NCBI GenBank assembly: GCA_914767715.1
Contig: OU612066.1
Coordinates: forward strand, 34,074,283 to 34,138,282
DNA: 64,000 nt
Reading direction: 5' to 3'
Origin: Membranipora membranacea
Taxonomy: Eukaryota > Bryozoa > Gymnolaemata > Cheilostomatida > Membraniporidae
The stretch's first letter is position 1, and every line of letters begins with the position of its first letter. Position numbers and translations under genes: made by a program. This document shows positions 51,301 through 62,584 of the stretch, piece by piece. The notes below the pieces were generated by a model. The model had not been told where the DNA came from, ran no database searches, and saw only the letters and a list, made by a program, of their open reading frames with translations.

Positions 51301-52168
51301 CCTACAATCAAATTATGACAATCCAGTTCAACTACAGACCAATTTGTTTTCGCATATTGGGCAATTAATTTTTATGTATTAAGAGGCCTGGATGTAATAT
51401 GTAGGCCTATCAAACTTTTTTTTACGGGTGGGGCGTTCAGTGTTCATCTAGTCTAGAGCTGATCAAGTTTGCCTGCATTCAAAGCTGCTCCCCGCAGTAA
51501 CATAATTTTTCTTATAATTCACAATGTAAATACGGAACACAGTAACGTCTTAGTAAATGGCTTCTTTTTACATACATTGTCCAAAGTTTTGCGTACAGCA
51601 CCCATTGGAAGTGGATTCTTATTTTCCTTTATTATGGTTCCAACATTATCCTGAATTTTCACCAATTTGTTTATCACAAGAGCTTTCTCCTCGACAGTAA
51701 GTTTGCCTGCTTCAAGGCCCTCATATAGTCTACAACAAAGATATGTACACAGATTTATTGGTTACATGATGTGTGGGTGTGGTGGGTGAGGGTTGAACAC
51801 CGTACAAGTGACCAAGACCAAACATAGGCTCTAGGCTAAGATCTATTGGACTTCCTTGAAAAGATAATGATTATTCCATTTTTTTATTCTTGAAACTTGT
51901 ATGGCCTAATATGCTTTAATTACCAAAGTTTGTGTTGGAAGAATCTTTCCGGGCAATTCATCAAAACCAGAAGTAGTTACCAAAATATCATAATGGTAGA
52001 GGAACACATTAGTTGTGATGCAGATTCAACTCATTTGACATACCTGATTTCAGGGTGGTGCCACTGATCAGTCATTATGGCTCTATAGGAAATCACAACA
52101 CATATCGCTAACATTGTGACAGCAATAGTTATGAGTAAACAGTTCCGTCGAGTGTGTACAGCAACCAT
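38257..52168 (-). CDS. FKRP: Fukutin-related/LicD-family transferase, complete
   Basis: Eleven exons from the start: 52044-52168, 51576-51729, 51163-51301, 49805-50030, 49150-49330, 48534-48674, 44010-44180, 40375-40569, 39843-40010, 39029-39204, 38257-38431; all phases agree, 616 aa (human FKRP is 495). An in-frame TAG precedes the ATG. Seen: a membrane anchor at about 10-28 ([19 protein letters not shown]), as in type II Golgi proteins; a variable linker; a stem region with [19 protein letters not shown], like FKRP; CCLRSL near 425-430; and the LicD core [21 protein letters not shown] at about 454-474, holding the DxD. The C-terminus has [19 protein letters not shown] adds ribitol-phosphate to alpha-dystroglycan glycans in the Golgi; other LicD-type enzymes transfer phosphocholine. 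The usual WDYDVD is WEIDSD here, so the substrate is uncertain. Intron 6 holds the P-like element and intron 7 a whole gene on the other strand. Confidence 0.83.
38538..38584. repeat. TA microsatellite
   Basis: Alternating TA with short interruptions, in intron 10 of the fukutin-related gene. Confidence 0.85.
41148..41157 (+). promoter_or_regulatory. TATA box of nested secreted-protein gene
   Basis: TATATATAAA lies about 30 bases before a plausible start of transcription near 41180. A donor site (ACA then GTAAGT at 41230/41231) and an acceptor at 41549/41550 suggest a non-coding first exon before the coding exon. Confidence 0.5.
41605..43779 (+). CDS. Secreted protein with PGTAA repeats and twin Cys modules
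   Basis: Four coding exons: 41605-41668, 41976-42659, 43011-43187, 43634-43779; phases agree, 356 aa. Seen: signal peptide [19 protein letters not shown]; an Arg/Pro-rich stretch with dibasic sites (about 27-60); twelve five-residue units of PGTAA type (81-140); an alpha-helical acidic region (about 160-245); then two modules with identical spacing, C-x16-C-x11-CC-x7-CC, at 254-293 and 313-352, each on its own exon. Both contain NDGSPFF before the second Cys, CP after it, and CCG with PGEQVCC. The CP...CCG...CC order recalls the Shisa ectodomain, but there is no membrane segment after it, so I do not assign that family. The Pro/Thr repeats suggest O-glycosylation. The gene lies wholly inside intron 7 of the fukutin-related gene on the opposite strand, with its own TATA box and poly(A) signal. 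Confidence 0.8.
42152..42331 (+). repeat. 15-bp coding minisatellite
   Basis: Twelve units of the type CCAGGTACCGCTGCA encode PGTAA in frame: nine exact at protein level, then [10 protein letters not shown] and PGTGS. Unit length is a multiple of three, so copy-number change would keep the frame. Confidence 0.92.
43885..43890 (+). terminator. Poly(A) signal of nested gene
   Basis: AATAAA, 106 bases after the stop codon of the secreted-protein gene. It is the first such signal downstream. Confidence 0.6.
45361..45391. repeat. AT microsatellite in transposon arm
   Basis: AT run in the left inverted arm, mirrored at 47835-47858 in the right arm. It is followed by TTAAGTCTATG, an internal copy of the terminal motif. 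Confidence 0.8.
45904..46219 (+). CDS. THAP-type zinc finger exon of P-like element
   Basis: An open frame of about 105 codons without its own start, preceded by a possible acceptor (ATCTAG at 45898-45903). The THAP C2CH signature is complete: WCAAYGC (C-x4-C), then LCSAHL (C-x2-H) about 43 residues later, with the conserved Trp in LKVWVSAV and KRKNWTP, and the end motif AIPTIF. THAP domains bind DNA; in P transposases the domain recognises sites near the transposon ends. After the domain the frame runs only about 20 residues and stops, so this is a truncated transposase or a small DNA-binding product. The missing 5' exon with an ATG was not found. Confidence 0.85.
46265..46442. repeat. Internal repeat of P-like element, unit 1
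   Basis: Contains GCAATCGCTGATAGTG and later AGTATAATCCCACAGTA and AAGTAGTGCGAGAAGTG. Similar units stand at about 47348-47525 and 47526-47705, so about three diverged tandem copies existed before the insertion at 46443. Confidence 0.6.
46434..47347. mobile_element. Nested element with 9-bp target duplication
   Basis: CGAGAAGTG at 46434-46442 and 47339-47347 flank an 896-bp insert (46443-47338). Its ends are inverted repeats of about 66 bp starting CGGTAACTGTAAATTGC and containing CTGAACAG four times. Removing it restores the internal repeat unit of the host transposon. A 9-bp duplication is typical of Mutator-like elements. A 60-codon minus frame at 46763-46945 inside it shows no known motif. 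Confidence 0.75.
47102..47123. repeat. Poly-G run
   Basis: Twenty-two consecutive G within the nested element. The frame across it (47087-47512) is a low-complexity artefact. Confidence 0.9.
47348..47705. repeat. Internal repeats of P-like element, units 2 and 3
   Basis: Two tandem diverged units of about 178 bp, each with a GCAAT..CGCTGATAGTGGTAG core and an AGTATAA..C..CAGTA core, ending with GTAGTGATA..AGAAGTGG. They continue unit 1 across the nested element. Confidence 0.6.
49590..49797 (+). repeat. tRNA-derived SINE, 5' truncated
   Basis: Shows the B box GGGTTCGAATCCCAC and the same body as the SINE at 34861-35088 (ATTTCGCCGCCCATG, GATAAGACA). The A box is missing. It lies in intron 4 of the fukutin-related gene, just before exon 4 in plus-strand order. 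Confidence 0.75.
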
Positions 52169-52840
52169 TGTTGAAAACTAGGTGCTACTCATCCAGTGGC
52201 TCACTCAAGAATCGAGCTCATATAGCTGCCTCTTCTACAATCGTATTTTGTAAAACGGGATATAAGCAATGTTATGAAAATCTTATTCATTTGGTTCAAC
52301 AAGCAAACTAGGCCTTTATCACTCAAGTTTCAGTGTAAAAGATGAGAACATGATGATGGACACTTTTTTTAACACTTGATGACTAGGTGGTCCATAATTG
52401 AATGCTTGTTCATGATCTGTTGATCGGGTTATTACGGATGAGGGCTAAATACTCTCTACTCTGTTACTACGCCTTTACCGATCAGTGTCTCATCTTTTAT
52501 AATCAGGGTGATGAACAAATATCATCATAGGTTCTTCACATGGACCCACATGCACTCCTTCTGATTGGGGCTTAGCAGTTAGTAGTTATAAACTTCTAGC
52601 CTAAGCTAGATGGTTTTGTTTAGAATGGCTCTTATCAGTGATCAACTATATAATATTGCTTGTTTACACCTTGGTCTAACCAAGTCTAGCAAAACTGTGT
52701 AATAAATGATTGATGACTGATCACAGCCATTGTGTTGAATCTAATTATTGGTTGGAGGAGACCAACAACAAATCATGCCTCACACATTAGCTAGAATTAT
52801 CACTTAACTACATAATTAATCACATGATAGTATACCAACA
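52169..52840. other. Upstream flank of fukutin-related gene
   Basis: Presumed promoter region of the minus-strand gene starting at 52168. I see no clear TATA box and no other feature. Confidence 0.4.
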
Positions 52841-52849
52841 AGTTTCCAC

Positions 52850-53770
52850 TCCTGCTAATGCTACCAGAAGATGCTATAAACAAATGGTCCGTTGAATGGA
52901 AAATGCCATTTAATGACACCAAATGCCCCTTGTTAGACTTTAGAGATAAAGATTATAGGCCCTTGTATAGACTAGGGAACACAGGTATGGAATGGGTTAG
53001 TGATGCAAAGTACCTTGGTGTTATTTTGCAATCTGACTTCACCTTAAGTTTAACCACATATGACGCTTAAGAAGGAGAAGGCTTCCAGGACACTTGGATC
53101 CATCAGACACATCCTACATAATGCTCCCAGGGAGGGGAGCCTACCGCCTTCAAGTCTGTGTCGTCCCAAACTGGAGTACGCTGACACGATCTGGGACCCA
53201 ACCTAAACAAGGACATTGAGTCTCTCGAGATTATACATCATCGGGCAATCAGGTTTATAAGCTGCTTCAAAGGCAGAGAGAGTGCCACTGAGGCTGGCTC
53301 TGAACTTGGCCTACAGTCTCATAATCAGAAGAGAAAAAACAGCAGACTAGCTCTACTTACGAAGACACTACAGGATGAGGAGAGATATAACGCACTGGCT
53401 CAGGCCTATGACAAAATCTCGATGGACCGTAAAAATATGACCATGACAACAAAGGCTGCTGCCAGAGGTGAAATGACCTCTGTCTATGCAGCGTCTCAAG
53501 CTTTCCACGGTAGTTTTCTACCACGAAGCATAAGGGATACCAGAAGAAGCAAGCTGTAAACCACAAAACCCAGTGCACAACTGGAAACAGAGGATGGTAG
53601 TTCAACCCCCTGTGAAGGAGAACTACCAAAAACTCACTGATACAGAAAGAACAACAGGTTGCTATATCCCCTGGGCCTGACCTGGCTGGGCCTGTGGTCA
53701 AAAAACCTTAACACACTGTTAACCAACTGAGGCACTCACATTACTTTGAGTGTTTGCTGTCGTCAAACGC
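52850..53770 (+). pseudogene. Non-LTR retrotransposon 3' fragment
   Basis: Encodes in order KWSVEWKMPFNDTKCPLLDF, SDAKYLGVILQSDF, a frame change, then LEIIHHRAIRFISCFKGR and SRLALLTKTLQDEERYNALA, ending at the stop 53557-53559. This is the C-terminal end of a CR1/Jockey-type reverse transcriptase plus a 3' tail. It is related to, but diverged from, the copy at 35510-36840. The frame changes near 53070 and 53200 show it is dead. Confidence 0.78.
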
Positions 53771-55072
53771 AAAAGAAAATAATAAATATATTTAACATAA
53801 CACATTCATTGCATAGATAGATAGTAAAGTTGGAGTTGTTACTTTCTCACTAAGTTAGGGCTAGGCATTATTATTGTTAATAATGTTATAAGGAATCACC
53901 TTAATATGATAGACATCTTACCCATTACTGTATAACACTTCTAATTAACACGACACTTCTCACTTATAAAGCTCTTTCAGAAGGAGCATACATCTTCATA
54001 CCTCTACAAGCGATTTGATCAGGGCATCGATCAGAGAAGGGAAGTGAAGAAAATGTTCAAAAATCTTTCCAGCCTTTCTTGCCCTTGCAATGACCTTGAA
54101 TTTTTTACTTGCTCCGTTCTGATTGGCCATGGACGGTATTCTGATATGTTCATTGGCTCAAATCCCACCAATCATGTAGCAGGTTTCAAGACTTTTAACT
54201 TGCAAAAGTTTCTGTAACAAGTTACAGCAGGGAGAATTCTCCCTGGTTACAGGAGCTTCCAGTTTTTGGAAAGGACCCAATAGTTGTAACTATATGCAAG
54301 CAATGCAACTCTTTGGTGGTAACGACGACTAGCTAAAAGGTTTAAGGCCGTAGGTGACAGCCTCATTAGGCAGCAAACATTTGTTTGCATGATACCCATA
54401 TAGACAATAAGGGGCAAAATAGTACCATCTGTTTCTAGCTAGTGGAGTCAATGAAAGATTGTTCTGTTGTTATATACATATTTACTATATATTTATATAA
54501 ATTAATACTAAGGACATGTCATAAACTTTATATGTTCAAAATTTGACTACGATTGTTTTCAGGAACCTATATGAATTTGCGGACTGACGGAGCCAAGGCC
54601 ACCAGTCGGAAATCTGGTAGCAATACTACCAAACAGGCTACGTGTACAGGGTGATACTAGAAATAGTTTGTTGCCTCGGTTTCTGTTTGTTGGCAGCCTA
54701 CAATATAGTTGCAACAGTAGGAAAGTGCCTCGACTTAACTCTTGCGAATTCTCCGCCAGACCAGACCAGGGAGGTCCTCCATTCGAGTAAGCTAGGATCT
54801 TTGGTTACCACTTCAGGAAAAACATATCCAGAACGCAGAAACTAGTTTTTTCTAAAAAGTTTTTAATTTTGTGTTTCATGTCAAATATTTGTTATGACAA
54901 CTTTTTATCCAGTAAGATTTGCTCAAGGGCATTGCTTCATTGTCGTTTTCAGGAGGAATATACAATACATACACACACCAACAATGTGACGCAGTGAGAG
55001 AAAGTTTTTGGCTACAAAGGAGATGAAATAAATCCCTTGGGGACAAAGAGACACCTGGACATTATAGATGAT
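53771..55072. other. Intergenic, upstream of KLHDC9-like gene
   Basis: No gene recognised. The frame at 54642-54845 has no family motif. The region must contain the promoter and 5' untranslated region of the kelch gene. Confidence 0.4.
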
Positions 55073-57041
55073 ATGGCAGCTAAGGTAAGACATGCTTTGT
55101 GTTTTCACACTTCGCCTGTTTTATTTTTCGTCTGTGTTTTTGTCACTTTGAAATTGCTTTGTCCCTCGCATCCTCAAACTATATAAGAATCAACCCAGGG
55201 TTAGCCAATGTGTTGGCTCTGGTTGGTGGGTGGGGAGAATCACTTTTCATCAAATCAAATCATATTGTGATGAGAAAATAAACAAATCACACTGGAATGG
55301 ATGGTGAATAATTACATCACAACGATAACATCACTTCAGTGGGTAGTGCAGCTATAAAATAGAACTATCACATTGAGTTACTGCAGCTGTTGACACGGCT
55401 TTATTTATTGCATATTACTTCCATGAAATATTAATTTGGGCGATTGAGAGATGGGATTCCATTTAAAATTATTTTTATTGCAGAGCCAGCACGGACAAGT
55501 CATATGGGACCTCATAAACTCGGATGGCCCTACAGTAGTCTATGCTGCTGGATGCTCTATATCTGGTAGTATATATATACACGGTGGAGTGAGCGAACCA
55601 CGGAGCACCAAACCTTTATCTACTTTATACCGATATGATGTTGGAGGAAACAGCTGGGAGCTTATTGACTTAACTGGTCCATCGCTTAGTCATCATTCAG
55701 CTGCATCAATGGATGAAAAACATATAGCTTTGATTGGTGAGGTTATAATTACACTTTATGTCAATACATATTTGGTATGATGTGGAGTGAGGATAACACA
55801 GGATTGCTTTGGGTTGTTTGAGTAAAGCTGCTCAAGATACAGCAGGCAAGGAGCTAGGAAAACCAATTTATTGATTAAACAAAGGCAGTATGTCAGTTAA
55901 AAAATGAACATGCGATTCATCGTATTAAATGTTTTATTGTTGCTGGGCCTAAGTATATAGCATGAGACAGTGACATCGTTCCAAACTTGGGCATAGTTTA
56001 ACCAGGGAGTAATTTTGAGTCGTAATCAATGAACAATGTTTTTTTGAGTTGTGTTCTTATTTGTATAGAGGAGATAACTATTGAGTGTGCCAAGAAAATA
56101 TAATAGACTTCTCAACCAGGCCCACCTTCCCTGTCTCATGTCATGATTATATATAACATCTAGTTACCAAGAATAAAGATTACCGCCCAATTTTCATGCC
56201 CATTTTTACTTTCCCAGGTGGCTGGACTGGCAAGGAGCGAACATCTAATGTCTTTCTGTTTGATGTATCAGCGAATGTATGGATCAGTGTTGAGACTACA
56301 GGTTTCCCTGCTGGAGCAGGGCTCAGTTCCCACACTGTATCTATGCTAACCAACTCTGAAATGCTTGTGATTGGCCGAGAGGGAAGTCTGAGGACCCAGA
56401 GACGTAGTGGAAATGCTTTCATTCTCGCAGGTAACCTCTTGGAGACAATTTTGGTTTAGTACTGCACTTTGATTTACGTTTACATTGATTGAACACACCT
56501 TATTTGACCATTCGTCATCATGTTTCACTTTCTGACGACAGGTTCGATATCCAAGAAAAAATTCCGGTACAAAGCTTCTGGGATGAGTGTAGCTTCACGC
56601 TCAGGTCACACCACCACAATATACAAATCAACAGCTCTCATTATTGGTGGACGAAACGACAAACTTTTTGAGCTTCATAAGGTTTCACCCACGCCTTCAA
56701 CTACTCTCAACCCATTACCACAAATCAAGCAGCTAGCTTCGGAAGCACAAAACCTGACTAAACTTCCTGGTGGGCGCAAAAACCATAGTGGTGTAGTACT
56801 AGATGACTATGTGTTCATATTTGGTGGTGAAACTTTTGATGGTAGAAGTAAAGAGCCTGTAGCAGAGGCGTACCTGATAGACTGTAATACTAGCTATGCT
56901 TGGAAAAGTATCGGTAAGCTGAATATAGGCAGAGCTGGACATGTCTGTACCGTCACTGGTGAGGGAGTTATTCTTCATGGTGGATCAGGTGAAGGCAGTA
57001 AAACCTGTAACCAAACTTTCAGACTCACATTCAGCACATAA
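55073..57041 (+). CDS. KLHDC9: KLHDC9-like kelch-repeat protein, complete
   Basis: Four exons: 55073-55084, 55484-55736, 56218-56430, 56542-57041; phases agree, 325 aa (human KLHDC9 is about 349). The first coding exon is only four codons (MAAK) and ends with GTAAGA. Seen: kelch-type blades with Gly-Gly followed by Trp or aromatic residues (IYIHGGV, ALIGGWTG, ALIIGGRN, VFIFGGETF, VILHGGSG). Also seen are the family-specific strings AGLSSHT, REGSLRTQRRSGN and SRSGHTTTI, which correspond to AGLSSHT, REGGIHTQRRYG and SRSGHCA of the human protein. A beta-propeller fold is expected; its role is not established, and protein binding is likely. It ends about 200 bases before the right arm of the inverted duplication. 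Confidence 0.87.
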
Positions 57042-57045
57042 TAAA
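57040..57045 (+). terminator. Poly(A) signal overlapping stop codon
   Basis: AATAAA shares two bases with the TAA stop of the KLHDC9-like gene. Further AATAAA words follow within 200 bases (near 57195 and 57225), so the true cleavage site may be later. Confidence 0.4.
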
Positions 57046-59684
57046 TTTTTATTTAGTTTTTTACTATATTATCTTTTTATTTTAAAATTATTCTGATCTT
57101 TTTTATCGTCATCGTAAGCCCTAAAAGTAAATGATATAAACTTATTAATTTAATTTTAAACGTCCGTTCGTCTTCTATATCTACAGTGCAGAAATAAATA
57201 GAAATAACTGAAACTGTGCAAAATAATAAACATTACAATTATTGTTGTTTAGCTACCCAAATATTACTTTCATTGTAATTGATGATGAGGAGCTGGAGGC
57301 TTCTAGCCTATCAGTTTTGTGAGGAGTTGTCTATTCACATAACGGTCTGTGGTACACCAGGGTGACCTAAGAGCAAGGTGACCTGAGCAACCTAGGGCCT
57401 CGGGTGAGGGTGTGTCCTTTAATGCGGGCAAATCTGATTCTCCCATTATGGAAATGGTCATTTTAATTTGGGTTTGTCATCTCATTATGGTTAATTAACC
57501 TGCTTGATTGAGCTATGATAAAAGTTCCAAGAATGCATTCAAATCTGGCCATTTCCTGTGACTTTAATCTTCATAGTCCTAATTTTTAAATAGCCAACTG
57601 CCCTCAGACATGGTTGAATTTGTTCTCGCCACTTGATTTACTGGTCTTTCTACAGTAAAGTACATTATTTCATGGAAAACCTGGTCCTGATTGCAGAAGT
57701 TATGGAACTTTGTTTGTCATCAAACAACAAATCGCTGTAATATTACACAAATATGTGACATATGGTAAAATCCTCAAACTTGATGATATAGAATCACTGT
57801 ACCCACAAACAAACACTTAGCTAGAACCAAACACAGTAAGCTCAACACCAGGAACGTGAGTTGTAATTCAGTGTTTTATTCTGAGCTTGCCTGGTGTCAA
57901 TGTTTATGTACCTAACAAAATATTTTAGACAAAGGTTTGTCTTCCGGGTCCGGTGTACGGACAAACAACTAACAGCAGAAAATGGGACAAAAACTGTTGC
58001 CCAGCAATTATTTGTTTGAAGTTTAATTCATTTTGGTTTGAAAAGCATGTTAATTAATTTTTCACAAAAAATAAAAGAAATTAATATCAATAATCATTGT
58101 TTATTTAACACCAGAGTCTGAATGACTTAACCCCGGACTCTATGATATGAACTTTGAACAGCTGACTTGTCTGCGAACGTGATGTCAGGGATTGATGGAT
58201 ACCATCCACAGCAATGTTATTACATAACATTATTTTATCTTTTGTTTGAAGTTAAAGCTGTGATATATTTTTGGCACAAAACAGGTGGATCCCTCTAAAT
58301 AGTTAAGACAATGGTGGCGTTCTGCCAGTCATAAAATGGATTTATTTTATGAAATATAAATTGAAAACCCGTGTGTTTCTGGATATTCTGAGATGCCAAG
58401 TAAACAGTGGACTAGTTTTGAGTTGTGTCCAGGTGTTCTATTATAATGTTTTACTTGGAAATTGGTTATTGTTTCTGAAAATGTGAACAAATTGCCCTAC
58501 AATTTCAGGATTTCAGGATTTCAGTTGAAATCCACGGATTCAAATGCATGTTGCTCACAGCCTGGCACAGGCTGATATTGCATGCACATGTTGTATGTTA
58601 TATCTAGGAGTTTCTCCTTGGATATACGTCATGATGACCAACACTGCTATGAGCGTTGGCAAACAATTTTGTGTCTGACATCTCATTGCATAAATCAATT
58701 ACAAAAAAAGAAGAAGAAAATTGCAAATATTTAAATCTAAGATTTTTGGCCCAGGTGGCTAGTGTTAGTCTGGAAAGATCTACATCCTCGTTATTGTCCT
58801 GCGGTTGTAGTAACCATGCATGATGATCTCAAAGGGTACAACGTGTAAACGCTCGAGCAGACTTGTTTGGTTGCAGGAGACTTGGCTTCCTTAGAGAATT
58901 AAACTCTCATTTGTGGATACAGATACACCTGAGAAAAACCGAACATGAATCCTAGAGAGTCTCGCACCAACAAATTCTGCAATGCCCTGGCAAGATGGTG
59001 CAATCAGTTTGACTAGATGAGAGGATATGGGGACTAACATTGACACAACCTCGGGATTAAAGATTTGTGACTACAGTCGCTGCTGGTATCAGAGTACTTA
59101 GGCACACTCCCGGGCACTGACATTATTGAGACTTTGCTCTAAAATAGATTCTGTAAACACTGCAGTGAGATCTTCTACACAAGACGTGTTAATTAAACTT
59201 TGTTTGTGTTTGAAGCCTCATTATCAAAATGAAATCAGACCAGCTAATGCATAAGGCATGTGGCTTTTATTGCTGACAGAGCTATTGCCAGAAAACATAA
59301 CTGCATCTTATCTTTGATTTCCGAATTTTTTGGTTCGATAAGTGAAATCAAACATAAACATTAATGTGAGTAATAGAGCGATTTGGAGCCACACAGAGAA
59401 ATTCTTTCTGACAGGACTACTTGGGACACAAACATATCAAGCCTAAAAATGTGTCACGATCACAACAAACCTGTTATTCGTCTTTATTGTCAGTCGAATG
59501 AAGGTTATAAATAAGTATCCTGAACAAGATTTGTCTCTCAGATCTCGTTAGTTATTATACGAGTTTAATTAGATTAACGTGTAGGCACAGAGTAAGAATC
59601 TCAATTATCTGTGAAGCTATAACTGAAGTCTAGCCAGCCAGGTTTTCATCAGCGCCACTCCAGGCCTGTAAAAAGTGTCGGGCC

Positions 59685-59894
59685 ATGTCAGGAATATTTG
59701 TATGTTGTACCTTCTGTCAACGCAGAAACTTGTCTAGTGCACCTATTAAAGACATTAAATGTTCTATTATGCTATCTTGTCAAGGAATGCAGCTGAACTG
59801 CCCAGCTGGCATACCTGATGTTATTCTTGGCAAGTATTGTAATGTCCACATATCCCTGAAATCTGATCCAGCTTCTCAAAATATCCATTTGTAA
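59685..59894 (+). CDS. Small lectin-like reading frame, right arm
   Basis: A 69-codon frame matching 13431-13634 on the other arm. It keeps cysteines at LSCQG, LNCPAG and GKYCN, giving the partial pattern of a SUEL/rhamnose-binding lectin domain (CEG-x-L-x-L-x-CP-x-G). The domain would need about 40 further residues, and no following exon is identified. It may be an exon remnant of an older gene; a chance frame cannot be excluded. Confidence 0.3.
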   Translation: MSGIFVCCTFCQRRNLSSAPIKDIKCSIMLSCQGMQLNCPAGIPDVILGKYCNVHISLKSDPASQNIHL

Positions 59895-61024
59895 CTTTTT
59901 ATAATGAAGGTGAGATTAATATGGGAAAATAAGATTACAAAAGCTATTTATAGGTTGCTAATTGTGCTGTGTTTCTGTAAACAAAGCAGTTCTAAAGTAG
60001 AAAGACCTACAGTATTGAGAATATTCATTCTAAATGATATAATGAAAGTAATTAATGAGACTGTTAAATACAGCTTTGAGATGATAATAATATTAAAACT
60101 TTACTCTATCAACTGATGGTGAGTCAGATAAGACACATAATTCATAAAAGACTTTAGTCTTAAAGGTGTAGCTGACAATATTTATTATTTCGTGGAACAA
60201 TTAATTTAGATAACTGCCCATTGAACCTGAAATCAAGGACTTATGTATTATTGTGAAACTTGACTGTGTTTTGTTAACCCCAACTGGACATCATATCTGT
60301 GTCTCTAACCAAAGCTGCCCAACTCATCTCAGATGAGAAATCAATCACAGGAAATATCTCTGATGACATTTTGTGGTTACTTTTTCCTTATACAAACATC
60401 TTTTTATCTCTCTAGATGTTGGTTGTAATCACTGCTACAGCAGTGTCACATTTTTTGTAACATCATTTTATTTATATGCCAAAGGTTTAGATTGTGTACT
60501 CATTCTGTGTCCCTCACCATGGATGTGATTTTACGGCCAGATGGCGCTTAATTGACATGGATCTCCAATATACTGATACTACTTAGCTGTCAAATAATCG
60601 GACCCAGAGTGGACCCAAAGTGTCCGGTAATTATGAGCTCAGAGTCACAGTCAGCATAATTATGGCAGCAATACTGGTACAATCTGATACCACTAGTTGG
60701 ATGTGAATGTCAATCTGCCGGCTGATATAACACTCAGATTGGAGCAATCTTTGACCCTAAAACCCTCTTGTCTTAACCGGCCAAATCCGCCTGAAAACAG
60801 TTCTCTTCAGTGTTAAATTGCATTTGGTGACAGGTTCATAGCAGTTAAGTAACATGTCTTATTTATGATTCATGAGCCATTTTACTGCATGAACCTGTCA
60901 CCAAATGCAGTTGTGTTTTTGTTTCCATTTTTCAGATGAAATTTTGGCAAAAGTGTACACAGCATGCTCATAGTGCAACTATCTTCTTTCGTTATTTAAT
61001 CTAGAGAGGAGAAGCTGACAAAAG

Positions 61025-61190
61025 TAGGCAATTAATCATTTTTTGCTGCCACCCACAGGAACACCCAACCTTACAGCAACCCTTTATTCGAAAGAGGTGG
61101 TCAAAAGGGTGGATGCAACTGCTTGAGTAGTCAGTATAGGCTGAAGCGTGTTAGAGGCCTGGTGCTCTACCCAACTGAGCCAACTAAGTG
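61025..61190 (-). repeat. tRNA-like SINE, right arm copy
   Basis: Reverse-complement counterpart of 12085-12245, with the A-box word on the minus strand near 61160-61190. It was present before the duplication. Confidence 0.5.
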
Positions 61191-62301
61191 ATAAGAGCAG
61201 GTGGAAACAACACATATTGTTGGTTGGTTGTTTTACGCATGATAGCATAGACAGCTGAACAAAATTTCTCCAAGGACTCAAAGAACAATGCTGGCTGAGT
61301 GAAGAAAGGAGGAATTTTACAGGACAGACTAGATTGGGTTGTGTTTTCCCGTTTTGTTTTTAACAAACAGCTCTTTGCCATGATTGGATGTTGGAAGGCA
61401 AGTGTCAACTGCTCCAAGACAAAAGTTATGGGGTCCGTCCACTTTCCATCTGTTGGCTACTTTCCATCTATATACATCTGTTATTCGCTCATTGTGTACA
61501 TTTCAAAAGGGCTGTCAAAAAGTATCCCATGATGCAATTCTCTGGAAATTCCGAGTCAGGATAATAATCCTAACTCTCTCATGATATGGCATTCTAGGAC
61601 TGATTTTAACACATCAATTTATCTATTCATATCAGCAGTACTTAGTGATTGGTATATCTTTAGCTGACTCTCATTTTTCTACCTATCAGTCTGAGCTATA
61701 GATTCTCACTGTTATGTTAAAATTTGCTTCAAATTTTATTAAATGTTCTGTCACAGGGTGTCATATGTCATAACTCTCTTGTCAAAAGTACAGAACGCCA
61801 TTCAGTTATGATTGGCACTGAGATAACCGAGGTGAAAAACAAGAGAAATTACTCAAATTGTTAGCAGGTATCATTTTTGAGAAATGATTGGCAAGTTTGT
61901 TCCGTCATCAAGTATTACTACGACTTAGCATTTTTCTTAGGATACAGATGTACGGTATGTTAATTTTTTCAAAGTTTACATTCCTGAAAACATCCCTATT
62001 CAGCCATTATATATATATATATATATATTATATATGGAACAATATTGGGAGTTAAAAATAAATTCCAGTCAATATAAACTGTAATGTGTAGCAACCATTC
62101 AGCCAAAGAATGTATGCATGTTTCAGCGATTGCCCAAATGTCAAATTTTTGACAACCTATCATCGATGTATCATGTTGTGTAGATTATTTATAGCTCATT
62201 AGCGGGACAAGTTGATATGTTTTCCAGTTGTGTGATTGTGGTCACTAATCGGGAATAATCACAGACCTAAGTAATAACTGGTGTTTTTACTTGGAATATA
62301 T

Positions 62302-62353
62302 CACGGAGTAAGGATATATCCTCACTCTGTGATATATCCTTACTTACTCTGTG
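62302..62353. other. Rearranged hairpin upstream of second FOXRED2-like copy
   Basis: Contains two copies of an ACTCTGTGA-type arm and a GGAGTAAGG arm around TATATCC repeats. It corresponds to the simple hairpin at 10948-10977 but is longer by an internal duplication. Confidence 0.5.
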
Positions 62354-62584
62354 AATACTATCTCTGCATAGATGACAGACAGTCTGTACCAGACTCATCA
62401 CTGTGAGATGCTGAAGCAGATCAAGTTCATCTCTCCAATGGCAAAGCCTGAATCAAGATTGCTGCAACATGATTGGTTGTAGCCACCATATATAGCAGTA
62501 TAGTCCACTGGGTCAAGATCATTTGCATGTGTAGGTTCTGCCGCCCAGCACAGATCTATGTGATTACAGACGACTGGAGTTATC